NCBI GenBank assembly: GCA_902634045.1
Contig: CACPJE010000005.1
Span: 1 to 52,169 of the forward strand
Direction: 5' to 3'
Length of the DNA stretch: 52,169 bases
Source of the DNA: an uncultured Pelagibacteraceae bacterium
GTDB taxonomy: Bacteria; Pseudomonadota; Alphaproteobacteria; Pelagibacterales; AG-422-B15
Position 1 is the stretch's first letter. Every line of letters begins with the position of its first letter. Positions 1 through 8,358 of the stretch are shown piece after piece. The position numbers and the translations under genes are program-made. A model generated the notes under the pieces. That model saw only the letters and a program-made list of their open reading frames with translations. It was not told where the DNA came from and did no database searches.

Positions 1-750
1 ATTAGTCCTGATCAAAAAGAATTAGAATTTAACTTCTATGAAACTTTTTATAATTTTTTAAAATCTGGAATAAGTCATATCCTTAATGGATTTGATCATC
101 TTATTTTCATTATCGGATTATTAATTTTAGTAAGTAGCATAAGAAATTTATTAATTATCATTACAGGTTTTACAATAGGCCATAGCATTACATTAAGCTT
201 AGCTGTTTTAGGAATAATGTCTCCAAATGGAATTTTAGTAGAGTCAATTATTGGATTTACAATCATGTTTATTGGAGCAGAATACTTAATTAAAAAAACA
301 AAAAAATACTTTTTAACAAATTTTTTTCTAATTATTTTAATTGTTTCATTGTTAATATTAAATATATTTACTAAAAATAGCAGTTCATCAATATTACTAA
401 TTGGGCTGTTATTGTTTTCTTCAGGTTATTTCTTTCTCCATAAATCAATTAATAAAAAAAATAATCTTCTTATTGTGATTACACTTTTATTTGGAATGAT
501 CCATGGTCTAGGATTTGGCAGTTATTTGCTTTCAACTGAAATTAACTCTAATAATATAATTACGTCACTTCTAGGATTCAACTTAGGGGTAGAAATTGGT
601 CAAATTATTTTTGTATTAAGTGCTCTTACTATTATATGGATGCTGACTAAACTAAGATTTAATAAAACCATAGAATTAATAAAAAATACTGCATTCGTAT
701 TTGTAACAACTATGGGATTTTTCTGGTTTATTCAAAGACTCATCATTTGA
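1..750 (+). CDS. HupE/UreJ-family membrane protein, 5' partial
   Basis: The frame is open from the first base to the TGA ending at 750, so the gene begins outside the window and 249 codons are visible. An internal ATG at 217 is not the true start, because the conserved part lies upstream of it. Visible motifs are HILNGFDHLIF near residue 26 of the fragment, GFTIGHSITL near residue 56, and HGLGFG further on. These histidine-rich helix motifs are typical of the HupE/UreJ_2 family, whose classical members are nickel or cobalt permeases or accessory proteins. About six hydrophobic helices are present. No urease or hydrogenase gene is in the window, so the metal substrate is unknown. The last 19 bases overlap the convergent DUF3429 gene. 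Confidence 0.75.
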   Translation: MSPDQKELEFNFYETFYNFLKSGISHILNGFDHLIFIIGLLILVSSIRNLLIIITGFTIGHSITLSLAVLGIMSPNGILVESIIGFTIMFIGAEYLIKKTKKYFLTNFFLIILIVSLLILNIFTKNSSSSILLIGLLLFSSGYFFLHKSINKKNNLLIVITLLFGMIHGLGFGSYLLSTEINSNNIITSLLGFNLGVEIGQIIFVLSALTIIWMLTKLRFNKTIELIKNTAFVFVTTMGFFWFIQRLII

Positions 751-1193
751 GGATTAAAAAAAAATAAAACGAAAGTTAAAATAATTACAACTATTGATAA
801 AGGTATGCGAACACGTAAGAACCAATATGGAGTGAGTTTTTGCTGGTATAAGTAGTAATCATATATACTGGAAACTAGGAATGATATAATTATAAGACTG
901 AGAGATATAGTTAAGTTTTTCAATGTTAACAAAGCTCCCCACGCTATTAAACACGGAAGGGTCGTAATGAACAATGGTAGGAAAATAGAATAAATTTTTT
1001 CTGCAGATGCTGAAATAAGTCCCCATTGTATACCTCCCAAGAATGAAGAAATTACGGCAGCATATGAAACATAAACAAAAATTATTAATTCATAAATCAC
1101 CTCATCAGGAGGTGAAATTAAGCTTGCACTAATTAATAAAACAAAAGGTATTAATCCGAAAATTCCTAAAATGAGTGATTGGCGTTGACCCAT
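732..1193 (-). CDS. DUF3429 family inner-membrane protein
   Basis: A 153-residue protein with about five hydrophobic helices. The N-terminal pattern LGIFGLIPFVLL and the central motif SFLGGIQWGL match the DUF3429 family of small integral membrane proteins, which has no established function. Its ATG lies two bases after the TAA of the upstream alkyl-sulfatase-like gene, so the two are probably translated from one message. The 3' end overlaps the convergent HupE-like gene by 19 bases. Family assignment comes from these motifs; function is not inferred. Confidence 0.75.
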   Translation of the reverse strand: MGQRQSLILGIFGLIPFVLLISASLISPPDEVIYELIIFVYVSYAAVISSFLGGIQWGLISASAEKIYSIFLPLFITTLPCLIAWGALLTLKNLTISLSLIIISFLVSSIYDYYLYQQKLTPYWFLRVRIPLSIVVIILTFVLFFFNPQMMSL

Positions 1194-1195
1194 TA

Positions 1196-2908
1196 TTAAT
1201 CCTTAAACAAAGATAGTGTTTTTAAAAACTCCATTTTTCCACCTTCAACTTCAATAGTGCCATCAGTCAAAGCCAATGAAATGGCGGCAATATTTTTAAG
1301 TCCTGTAAATATTTCTTTTAAACTTTGTTGATCAGTATTAACAATTATATCTGGTTCTTCAATTTCAGTAGTACTTAACTGCGCAACCCCTCTTCTGATA
1401 TGTAAACTAAATATATCATTGATATCTGTAAACTTAAAAATAATTTTCCTATCTGTCTCAATTGCTTTTTCTGTATTTAAATTAACAGGTAATGATTTCA
1501 TAATAGCTTTCATAGGAGTAGCTTTTAATTGTTCTGGCGTTACCCGATTTGGTGTTGAAGGGTTTACGTCAATCTCATTTCTGAGTTCACCCGCAACTGT
1601 TTTGTAAAAATAATAATCGTTTGAAGCAAGCTGATACTTCGACAACTGATCAGCCGCTTCAGCTTTTATATTTTTAGCAGCATTATCTTTTGGATCCAAT
1701 GCCAGCAACATATCTGCAAGCTCTAATGCCCACTGATATTCTCCATTGATCAGAGCATTTTCTGCTTCGACTGAAATTTTAGTTTGCTTCTGGGCTATAG
1801 CAGCTAACTTTTGAGCTCTCTCCTCTGCAGAAAGTGGATGAAGATCAGATATATTTCCACTAAACCAACCTATATATCCACTAAATGTAGACCTGATATA
1901 AGAAGATATTGAACCATAAAAAGGTTGTAGATAAGGGGACTCAGCTAAGTGCTTAGGTAGTTTTACTTTTTGAACTATCTCGTCAGGAGTTAAACCTTTA
2001 TTGATATATCTTATAGTTTGATCGTGAACAAATTGAATACCGTCTCTGTAATCAGTTAATGCTTTAGAAACATTTTCCTTTCCGCTTATTGGGCGAGTAT
2101 GACTTGGAACAAGATATTCAGCATTTAGTAATCTTATTTTGTCTAGGCTTTCAACCCACTCCATTGGATTTCTAAATTTTGTTCCTCTAATTGCATATAA
2201 ATTTGCAAATGATCGATAGAAATTATCACCAACCATCACAGCTTGTTTTTCTGGTATCCATACGTAGAGATGATCATCTGTCTCACCTGGTACATGAGCT
2301 AAAACAAATGTGAGGTTATCAATTTTAATTGTTAATTCCTCATCAAAAAGAATAGTTGGTCTGACAAGTCCAAGAGTGGATTGATCATTAATTTCAAGAA
2401 ACCCTCCTATACCCTGATGAACTATTTCTTCCTCAGGAAGAGGTATTCCAAATTGTCTTGCAGATCTTTGAAAAATTATTGGTCTAATTGTTGTTGCAAT
2501 ATTATCTAAATTATAAATTATATTTTCTTGAGCATAAATTTCTGTATTGCCGTCATCAAAGAAAACGGTAGCTCCACCAAGATGGTCTAAATGATTATGC
2601 GTATAAATAATCGCTACAATTGGTTTCTCAGAAATATTTCTGAAATCCGCATATAATTCTTTTGCTCTCTCTATAGATCCCAATGTATCAACAATTACTA
2701 GATTATTTTCTGTTTCGATCATTATTGAGTTGGCTAATCCGTAACCTACACCCACATAAATATCCTCAGTTACTTCAATTAATTCTTTTCTAAATTCATT
2801 TCTGTGATCAAGAGACAAGCCTTGATCTGTTTCAATTGTCTCATTAGACTGTTGCTGTTCACTGCACGAAATACAAAATAACAGTAATATAAATATAAGT
2901 TTTTTCAT
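1196..2908 (-). CDS. Alkyl-sulfatase-type metallo-beta-lactamase, predicted lipoprotein
   Basis: A 570-residue protein. Residues 1-14 form a short hydrophobic signal ending CIS before Cys15, a plausible though non-ideal lipobox, so an envelope location is likely. The metallo-beta-lactamase zinc motif THNHLDH is at residues 103-109, with further candidate ligands in HVPGETDDH and PSHTRP. The helical stretch containing YIGWFSGN and LHPLSAEERAQ matches the alkyl sulfatase dimerisation domain. The C-terminal ~110 residues resemble the SCP2-like C-terminal domain of SdsA1/Bds1-type enzymes. Known relatives hydrolyse alkyl sulfate esters to alcohol and sulfate. At 570 residues it is shorter than SdsA1 (about 650). 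A TauD-type dioxygenase nearby makes organosulfur use plausible, but the substrate is inferred. Confidence 0.85.
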   Translation of the reverse strand: MKKLIFILLLFCISCSEQQQSNETIETDQGLSLDHRNEFRKELIEVTEDIYVGVGYGLANSIMIETENNLVIVDTLGSIERAKELYADFRNISEKPIVAIIYTHNHLDHLGGATVFFDDGNTEIYAQENIIYNLDNIATTIRPIIFQRSARQFGIPLPEEEIVHQGIGGFLEINDQSTLGLVRPTILFDEELTIKIDNLTFVLAHVPGETDDHLYVWIPEKQAVMVGDNFYRSFANLYAIRGTKFRNPMEWVESLDKIRLLNAEYLVPSHTRPISGKENVSKALTDYRDGIQFVHDQTIRYINKGLTPDEIVQKVKLPKHLAESPYLQPFYGSISSYIRSTFSGYIGWFSGNISDLHPLSAEERAQKLAAIAQKQTKISVEAENALINGEYQWALELADMLLALDPKDNAAKNIKAEAADQLSKYQLASNDYYFYKTVAGELRNEIDVNPSTPNRVTPEQLKATPMKAIMKSLPVNLNTEKAIETDRKIIFKFTDINDIFSLHIRRGVAQLSTTEIEEPDIIVNTDQQSLKEIFTGLKNIAAISLALTDGTIEVEGGKMEFLKTLSLFKD

Positions 2909-2957
2909 TATGTCTATTTTTTTTGATCAATTTAAATGTACAACAAAGTAAGTAAAA

Positions 2958-3827
2958 ATGAAATTCAATAATGAAATCTTGGGGGCATTATGTTTAATAG
3001 CTGCTGGATTCTTTTTAAGTTTTGGAGGTTTATTTATTCGTCTTGTCGAAGATGCCTCAACAATGCAAATTACATCATACCGCGCTGTAACATTTTCACT
3101 TGTTGCACTCTTATACATTATTTTGAAATTTAAAAGTAGAACACCAGAGGCTTTTAAAAATATAGGTTCAAAAGGAATTCTGATCGCATTTATTATAGGA
3201 CTGAGTAACGTTTTTTTTGTATTTGGAATGAGCAATACTAGTGTCGCAAATGCTGTATTCATTATGAGTACTGCACCTCTATGGGCTGCATTAGCAAGTT
3301 ACATATTTCTAAAAAAAATAGTTGGTACAAAAACTATAATTGCAATTTTTGGCTCTATGATTGGAATAGGCATTATGTTTTCACAAGGTTTTCAATCAAC
3401 AAATAATATTGGAAATATAATTATCCTTGGTGTGCCAATCTGCTTTGCTATTCAACTAACTTTAATTAACAGTTCATCTCAAATAGACTTTATGCCAGCT
3501 ACTTTTTTATCTGGTATTTTTGTTTGTATTTTAGGAATAGTTTTTATACCTGATCATAGTATTAATAATCATGATCTATTTCTTATTTTATTCATGGGTG
3601 CATTTCAAGTAGGTTTAGGATTTGTTTTAATAACTATTGGCTCTAGATATATTCCGCCTCATCGAGCGGCATTATATATTTTATTAGAACCAGTTTTGGC
3701 TCCTATTTGGGCCTGGTTAGGAGTAGGCGAAATTCCTCAGACAATCGCATTAGTAGGAGGGCTAATAGTATTTGCTTTTGTGACTTGGAGAATAATAGAT
3801 CAGTTTATGGAAGCTGAGAAAAACTAA
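2958..3827 (+). CDS. EamA/DMT-superfamily transporter
   Basis: A 289-residue protein with about ten hydrophobic segments in two repeated halves, the usual layout of drug/metabolite transporters of the EamA family. Characteristic pieces are LSFGGLFIRL near the start, NTSVANAVFIMSTAPLWAAL in the first half and PPHRAALYILLEPVLAPIWAW in the second. The ATG at 2958 is 49 bases from the divergent alkyl-sulfatase start, so the two promoters must be nearly back to back. The dioxygenase gene follows 39 bases downstream on the same strand and is probably co-transcribed. The substrate cannot be told from sequence. Confidence 0.85.
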   Translation: MKFNNEILGALCLIAAGFFLSFGGLFIRLVEDASTMQITSYRAVTFSLVALLYIILKFKSRTPEAFKNIGSKGILIAFIIGLSNVFFVFGMSNTSVANAVFIMSTAPLWAALASYIFLKKIVGTKTIIAIFGSMIGIGIMFSQGFQSTNNIGNIIILGVPICFAIQLTLINSSSQIDFMPATFLSGIFVCILGIVFIPDHSINNHDLFLILFMGAFQVGLGFVLITIGSRYIPPHRAALYILLEPVLAPIWAWLGVGEIPQTIALVGGLIVFAFVTWRIIDQFMEAEKN

Positions 3828-3866
3828 TTTAATGACAAACTATTTTAAAAAAAGTAGTGTTTCTTA

Positions 3867-4697
3867 ATGGAAATCAAGTTGCTATCTGGCGCTTTAGGGG
3901 CTGAGATTGAGGGAATTAACTTAAAAGAAGTTAATTTAGGTAATTTTAAAACTGTTAATGACCTATTACTTGAACATAAAGTTATTTTTTTTAGAAACCA
4001 AGATATTACACCTGAAGAACAGATTGAATTAGCTAAACTATTTGGTCCTGTTGAAGAACATGCTTATGTCAAAGGATTAGAAGGATATCCTCAAATTACT
4101 AGACTTATTAAAGATGCAGATGAAAAAAATCAATGGGGAGAAGGGTGGCATAGTGATGTTAGTTACAATGTCACTCCAACAAAAGCTGTAATATTAAAAT
4201 CAATAAAAATTCCGCCTGTTGGCGGAGACACTGTATTTTCTAATATGGAGCTTGCTTGGGATACTTTGGATGATGAAATAAAAAAAATTGTTATTAATAA
4301 AAAAGCTGAACATTATTCTTTAGGTGCAGGATTTTTTATAGATAACTATAAACACTTTGAAAGCAATGGAAATAATTCAGAGGAGTATTCAAATTCTCAC
4401 CCAATTGTGAGAACTCACCCTGAAACAGGTAAAAAAATATTATTTGTAAATTGGACTTATACTAAAAACATTGTAGGACTCGAAAAAAATGAAAGTATTG
4501 AAATTTTAAATAAAATTTTTGAGCATCAATCAAGACTTGACTTAACCTGTAGATTTTCATGGACTGAGAATGCTGTAGCTATCTGGGATAATAGAAGTGT
4601 AATACACTACGCAATTGCAGATTTTTTCCCAGGAAGAGGATTGGGTCATGAAAGGGTGATGGATAGAATCGCAGTTCTAGGTGATCAACCTTTTTAA
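3867..4697 (+). CDS. TauD/TfdA-family Fe(II)/2-oxoglutarate dioxygenase
   Basis: A 276-residue protein of normal family length. The iron facial triad is visible: HSD with His95 and Asp97, and His247 in NRSVIHYA. Arg263 in GHERVMDR is the expected 2-oxoglutarate carboxylate ligand. The N-terminal half has the family pattern HKVIFFRNQDITPEEQ followed by LFGPVEEH. Family members hydroxylate and cleave taurine, alkyl sulfates, 2,4-D or related molecules. Whether this one uses taurine or an alkyl sulfate (AtsK-like) is not determinable; the alkyl-sulfatase-like gene nearby makes sulfate esters an attractive guess. Its TAA shares a TTAA with the stop of the convergent yciB. Confidence 0.85.
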   Translation: MEIKLLSGALGAEIEGINLKEVNLGNFKTVNDLLLEHKVIFFRNQDITPEEQIELAKLFGPVEEHAYVKGLEGYPQITRLIKDADEKNQWGEGWHSDVSYNVTPTKAVILKSIKIPPVGGDTVFSNMELAWDTLDDEIKKIVINKKAEHYSLGAGFFIDNYKHFESNGNNSEEYSNSHPIVRTHPETGKKILFVNWTYTKNIVGLEKNESIEILNKIFEHQSRLDLTCRFSWTENAVAIWDNRSVIHYAIADFFPGRGLGHERVMDRIAVLGDQPF

Positions 4698-5236
4698 TTT
4701 TCAATTGTATTTTTCTGAATAAAGAAAACTTGAGTAAAAATAAATACAAAAGTTAACCCCATAATTCCAAATAATTTAAAATTTACCCATATAGCATCTG
4801 AAAAATTTCGATAAACTATTTCATTACAGATAGCTAGGAATAAAAAAAAGTAGGCCCATCTTTTACTTAATCCCATCCATCCATCATCTGTTAATTGAAT
4901 GGATGATCCCATTAAGTTTTTAAGTAAAGGTTTTTTAAAATAAACTCCAATAAGTAGAATCAAAGAAAATATTAAATTGACCAGTGTTACTTTAAATTTG
5001 ATAAAAAAAGGATCATTAAAATAAATAGTTAATGAACCAAAAATTAGAATTAATATTGTGCTGAAAAGTAACATAGGAGATACTGTTTTTTCAAAAATAA
5101 GGGATACAATTATCGCAATAGTGGCTGCAATCATGAGAGGTAAAATTGCAGATTGAATTTCTCCAGTTTTAATAAAATAGTAGAAAAAAACTACCAGAGG
5201 ACCAAACTCTATGAGAGGTTTTATTGATCTCTTCAT
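4694..5236 (-). CDS. yciB: Inner-membrane spanning protein YciB (septation protein A/IspZ)
   Basis: A 180-residue, five-helix membrane protein. It starts with KPLIEFGPLVVFFYYF, contains DDGWMGLSKRWAYFF and NEIVYRN, and ends with WVNFKLFGIMGLTFVF, all signatures of YciB/IspZ. This inner-membrane protein has been linked to cell-envelope synthesis and division in enterobacteria. Length matches the family (about 180). hspQ lies 11 bases upstream on the same strand, suggesting one message. The 3' end overlaps the dioxygenase gene by four bases. Confidence 0.9.
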   Translation of the reverse strand: MKRSIKPLIEFGPLVVFFYYFIKTGEIQSAILPLMIAATIAIIVSLIFEKTVSPMLLFSTILILIFGSLTIYFNDPFFIKFKVTLVNLIFSLILLIGVYFKKPLLKNLMGSSIQLTDDGWMGLSKRWAYFFLFLAICNEIVYRNFSDAIWVNFKLFGIMGLTFVFIFTQVFFIQKNTIEN

Positions 5237-5247
5237 TGTTTATTTAA

Positions 5248-5574
5248 CTAGTTATGTTTTGATCTGGTTACGTATTTACCATTCTTGATCCCTTTAAACA
5301 TCTCTTCAATTAAAGGGTGAGATAAAGGATCTTCTGAATTATCTGGTAATAGATTTTGTTGAGAAACATAAGCAACATAAGAAGGTTGACTTGGAGCCTC
5401 AGCTAACAAATGATAAAATGGCTGATCTTTCCTTGGCCTAACTTGAGAAGGAATTGACTGGTACCACTCTTCAGTATTATTAAATTCAGGATCAACATCA
5501 AATATTACTCCTCTAAAATCGAAGTACTTATGTTTAACAATTGACCCTATTTCAAACTTTGCTTTATTGATCAT
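5248..5574 (-). CDS. hspQ: Heat shock protein HspQ (YccV)
   Basis: A 108-residue soluble protein with the HspQ/YccV pattern: FEIGSIVKHKYFDFRGVIFD, then WYQSIP, RPRKDQPFYHLLAE and AYVSQQNL. In E. coli HspQ binds hemimethylated oriC DNA in vitro and acts as a specificity-enhancing factor for Lon. Alphaproteobacteria commonly carry this gene. It precedes yciB on the same strand by 11 bases, and a 38-base gap separates it from the upstream DsbA-like gene. Confidence 0.9.
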   Translation of the reverse strand: MINKAKFEIGSIVKHKYFDFRGVIFDVDPEFNNTEEWYQSIPSQVRPRKDQPFYHLLAEAPSQPSYVAYVSQQNLLPDNSEDPLSHPLIEEMFKGIKNGKYVTRSKHN

Positions 5575-5612
5575 GTAAATAAGATAAGTATATTCGCAAA
5601 AATTTTCAATGT

Positions 5613-6221
5613 TTATTGACTTACAATCTGTTCCAGTTTGGATAACTGAATATAACCAGGAAAAATAGTATCATTTACAACAGAAGCTGGCGTACCCCTT
5701 AAGCCTAAATTTTTTGCAATTTTAATATTTGTCTCAATAACTCGATTCTTTTCACTTGATTCAGCCTCGATAAACATACTTTCACCATCAAAGCCATTTC
5801 GATTTAATAACTGGATAAGATTATTTCTTTTCATTTTTGGCCCTAGCTTCATAAACTCATTATGAATTTGAAAATATGAATCAGGTTTCTGTTGCCAAAC
5901 ATTCATGGCAAGTTTTGATGCAGTTTCAGAAATACCTCCAAAAATAGGAAACTCTAAATAAATAATTTGAACATTTTTATGAGACTCAAGAAGTTTTGCA
6001 TAGTCGTATGCTTGCTTACCACAATAACCACATCTGTAATCAAAAAATTCAACAATTACATAGTCTGGATCATTACTACCTACTGTTGGAACTTCTAGTG
6101 GATCAAAATTCCTAATTAAAAATTTTGCCAAACTTGATTGATCTTCTGCAAAGTGGGTATTAGTAAAACTAAACACCATCACTGGTATCAATAATAATAA
6201 TCTTAATTTATCTATCATCAA
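5613..6221 (-). CDS. DsbA-family thiol-disulfide oxidoreductase, exported
   Basis: A 202-residue protein. Residues 1-25 form a hydrophobic signal peptide, so it acts in the periplasm. The active site CGYC is at residues 64-67 in FFDYRCGYCGKQ, and the cis-proline loop GTPA follows LGLR in the C-terminal part. The helical insertion ETASKLAMNVWQQ is typical of DsbA/ScsC-like proteins. The start overlaps the 3' end of murU by 14 bases, so it is the last gene of the tsaE-amgK-murU run. An ATG at the second codon is an equally good start. No DsbB or DsbD partner is in the window, so oxidase versus isomerase activity is unresolved. Confidence 0.85.
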   Translation of the reverse strand: MMIDKLRLLLLIPVMVFSFTNTHFAEDQSSLAKFLIRNFDPLEVPTVGSNDPDYVIVEFFDYRCGYCGKQAYDYAKLLESHKNVQIIYLEFPIFGGISETASKLAMNVWQQKPDSYFQIHNEFMKLGPKMKRNNLIQLLNRNGFDGESMFIEAESSEKNRVIETNIKIAKNLGLRGTPASVVNDTIFPGYIQLSKLEQIVSQ

Positions 6222-6912
6222 ATTTATCTAGTGTCTCAATTGAACCTATATGGAAAATTTCATTTTGATTGTTAAATCCCATAAGTCTATCATTTTCAAT
6301 GCTTCTATTCCATATTTTGTTCATAGAAAAAATATCTTCTTCAAAATTATTGAATGCATTTTTAGATATAATTTGTGCACCACAATAAACGTAAGGATGC
6401 TGATCGCCATCACTATATCTACGAATTTTATTATCATCTAAAAAAATAAAGTCCCCAAAACCTTTATAGCCATGAGTTTTTTCAATTGGCGCAAGACAGA
6501 GTAATGAATCACAAAAATTCTGATCGAATTGATTTTTCATCTTTTTTAGACTGTCAATTTGAATATTGTTCCAAATAACATCACTATTTATAACTATGCT
6601 TTCATCTGCTTTTATCAAGCCCATAGCCTTTTTAACTCCTCCACCAGTATCTAATATTGCGTCAGACTCATCAGAAATTTTTATTTTTGGATTATTCAAT
6701 TTCAGTAAAAATTCTATGACCTGATCAGCTTTGTAGTGAACATTAATTATAATTTCCTCAATTTTTAAAGATTCCAAAAAATCAATGCTATATTGAATTA
6801 GAGGTTTTCCTCTAAATTGAATTAATGGTTTTGGAACTTCGTGCGTCAAGTGACGCATACGTTTACCAAACCCTGCTGCCAAAATAATACCTGATTTTAG
6901 AGCCATACTCAT
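6208..6912 (-). CDS. murU: Nucleotidyltransferase, MurU-like (MurNAc-1-phosphate uridylyltransferase)
   Basis: A 234-residue NTP transferase. The pyrophosphorylase signature runs from AAGFGKRMRHLTHEVPKPL (about residues 12-30) and is followed by LIQYSIDFLESLKIEEIIIN. INSDVIW carries the metal-binding aspartate. The gene follows amgK with an ATGA overlap. In Pseudomonas putida and Caulobacter the AmgK-MurU pair recycles MurNAc to UDP-MurNAc, bypassing MurA, a route that can give fosfomycin tolerance. The specific assignment rests on the pairing as much as on the sequence; a sugar-1-phosphate guanylyltransferase is the alternative. Confidence 0.82.
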   Translation of the reverse strand: MSMALKSGIILAAGFGKRMRHLTHEVPKPLIQFRGKPLIQYSIDFLESLKIEEIIINVHYKADQVIEFLLKLNNPKIKISDESDAILDTGGGVKKAMGLIKADESIVINSDVIWNNIQIDSLKKMKNQFDQNFCDSLLCLAPIEKTHGYKGFGDFIFLDDNKIRRYSDGDQHPYVYCGAQIISKNAFNNFEEDIFSMNKIWNRSIENDRLMGFNNQNEIFHIGSIETLDKFDDR

Positions 6913-7886
6913 AAAAATTTATCTTTATAATTTAAAATCCATGATTTTAATTCTGCAAAATTTGATTCTTCAAGATGTAAATTGATAAATTTCCAAGAAC
7001 TATTTATTAATTTCATATATTGAGATTTTTGGTCACGATATTTCAATCTTGAAAAAATTCCAATTATCTTAAGATTTCTTTGAATAGAAAAAAATTTCAT
7101 TTCTTGGATTAGTTCTTTTAAATTACAATCAGTAGCATTAACGTATTCTTTTATTAATTTATTCTTTAGCTCTATTGTTATGGGTCTTCTTACATCTTCT
7201 AGTAGTGAAACAAGGTCATAGGCATTAGAACCAATCACTGCATCTTGGAAATCAATAACGCCAACCTGATTTATACCCTTTCTATCTTTTAGAAAAATTA
7301 GATTGTCTACATGATAATCACGTAAGACTAATGAAGATGAATTAAGCTCTAATTGATTGTAAATTTTTTTTAAAATTTGCTGATAATTTGATTTTTCACT
7401 ACTTGTTAATTCAATTTTACAATGCTCTTGCATATACCAATCACAAAAAAGTTTAGATTCCTCAATCAATAAATTAATTGAGTAATTTGAAATTTTCTGC
7501 GAATTAAATTCTTTTTTTTTGGACTCTAAGTAAATATGAGCAAGAACATTAACAGCAATTTGATATAGCTTATGTTCATTTTTTTTATTCAATATTTGTG
7601 AAAACTTTTCATCTCCTAAATCTTCTAATAATATGTATCCATTTTCTTCGTCAATATTATAAATAACTGGTGCGCTTATACCCATGCCAATAAGAATTTT
7701 ATCAATTCTTTTAAAAGATTGTACTGACTCACCTTTTTCATGCGGTGCGTCCATGATTAAAAACTTATTTCCTTTTATACGATAGTATTTTCTAAATGAT
7801 GCATCTGATTCTATAAGATGCATTCCTGAACTTGCAATATTATTAGTAATTAAAAATTTACTTAAAAACTCTTTTCTTGCATCCAT
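6909..7886 (-). CDS. amgK: Anomeric sugar kinase AmgK (aminoglycoside phosphotransferase fold)
   Basis: A 325-residue APH-fold kinase. LVLRDYHVDNLIF carries the catalytic Asp of the HxDxxxxN-type loop, and GVIDFQDAVIGSNAYDLVSLL carries the metal-binding DFQDA, about 25 residues later as expected. The N-terminal part has SDASFRKYYRI for nucleotide binding. AmgK phosphorylates MurNAc and GlcNAc at the anomeric carbon and feeds MurU, which follows with a four-base overlap. Its start overlaps the end of tsaE by 25 bases. This tsaE-amgK-murU order is frequent in Alphaproteobacteria. Confidence 0.85.
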   Translation of the reverse strand: MDARKEFLSKFLITNNIASSGMHLIESDASFRKYYRIKGNKFLIMDAPHEKGESVQSFKRIDKILIGMGISAPVIYNIDEENGYILLEDLGDEKFSQILNKKNEHKLYQIAVNVLAHIYLESKKKEFNSQKISNYSINLLIEESKLFCDWYMQEHCKIELTSSEKSNYQQILKKIYNQLELNSSSLVLRDYHVDNLIFLKDRKGINQVGVIDFQDAVIGSNAYDLVSLLEDVRRPITIELKNKLIKEYVNATDCNLKELIQEMKFFSIQRNLKIIGIFSRLKYRDQKSQYMKLINSSWKFINLHLEESNFAELKSWILNYKDKFL

Positions 7887-8329
7887 AGATATTCTTGTTT
7901 TTTGTATGAGCCAATTAAATTAAATTTGATTAGTCTGCTATTATTAGGTTTAATTTCGAAATTTACATCAATTCTATTAGATGGTAATGCCTTTTTGAAT
8001 TTATTTGCCCATTCAATTATGCAAATATTGTTAGTGATAGATTCACTATAATTTAATTCAATTAATTCATCTATTTTATTTAAACGGTAAAAATCATAGT
8101 GATAGATACTTCTTTCTTTGCTTTCATATATTTGGAGTAATGTAAAAGTAGGACTAGGAATATCGTCCTTGATCTTTGACGGAATTAAAGAGTGTATGAG
8201 GTATCTTGAAAATGTAGTCTTTCCTGTGCCTAAATCACCATTTAAACAAATCGTAACATTAGTATTTTTAATATCCTTAGCAAGTTTCTTTGCTATTAGC
8301 TTTGTATCTTCTAGATTAGAAGCAATCAT
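7862..8329 (-). CDS. tsaE: tRNA threonylcarbamoyladenosine biosynthesis ATPase TsaE
   Basis: A 155-residue P-loop ATPase with Walker A GDLGTGKT at residues 31-38, the family motif SPTFTLL, YHYDFYRL, and CIIEWANKF toward the end. TsaE works with TsaB and TsaD to form t6A37 in ANN-decoding tRNAs; neither partner is in the window. Length matches the family. It lies 29 bases downstream of ahcY and overlaps amgK by 25 bases. It is essential in many bacteria. Confidence 0.92.
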   Translation of the reverse strand: MIASNLEDTKLIAKKLAKDIKNTNVTICLNGDLGTGKTTFSRYLIHSLIPSKIKDDIPSPTFTLLQIYESKERSIYHYDFYRLNKIDELIELNYSESITNNICIIEWANKFKKALPSNRIDVNFEIKPNNSRLIKFNLIGSYKKQEYLWMQEKSF

Positions 8330-8358
8330 AACATTGATGATAACACTAATTGATAAAA

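Noticed and set aside
2927-3262. 111-codon minus-strand frame over the DMT transporter start
   Set aside because: Antisense to a clear ten-helix transporter; no conserved motif.
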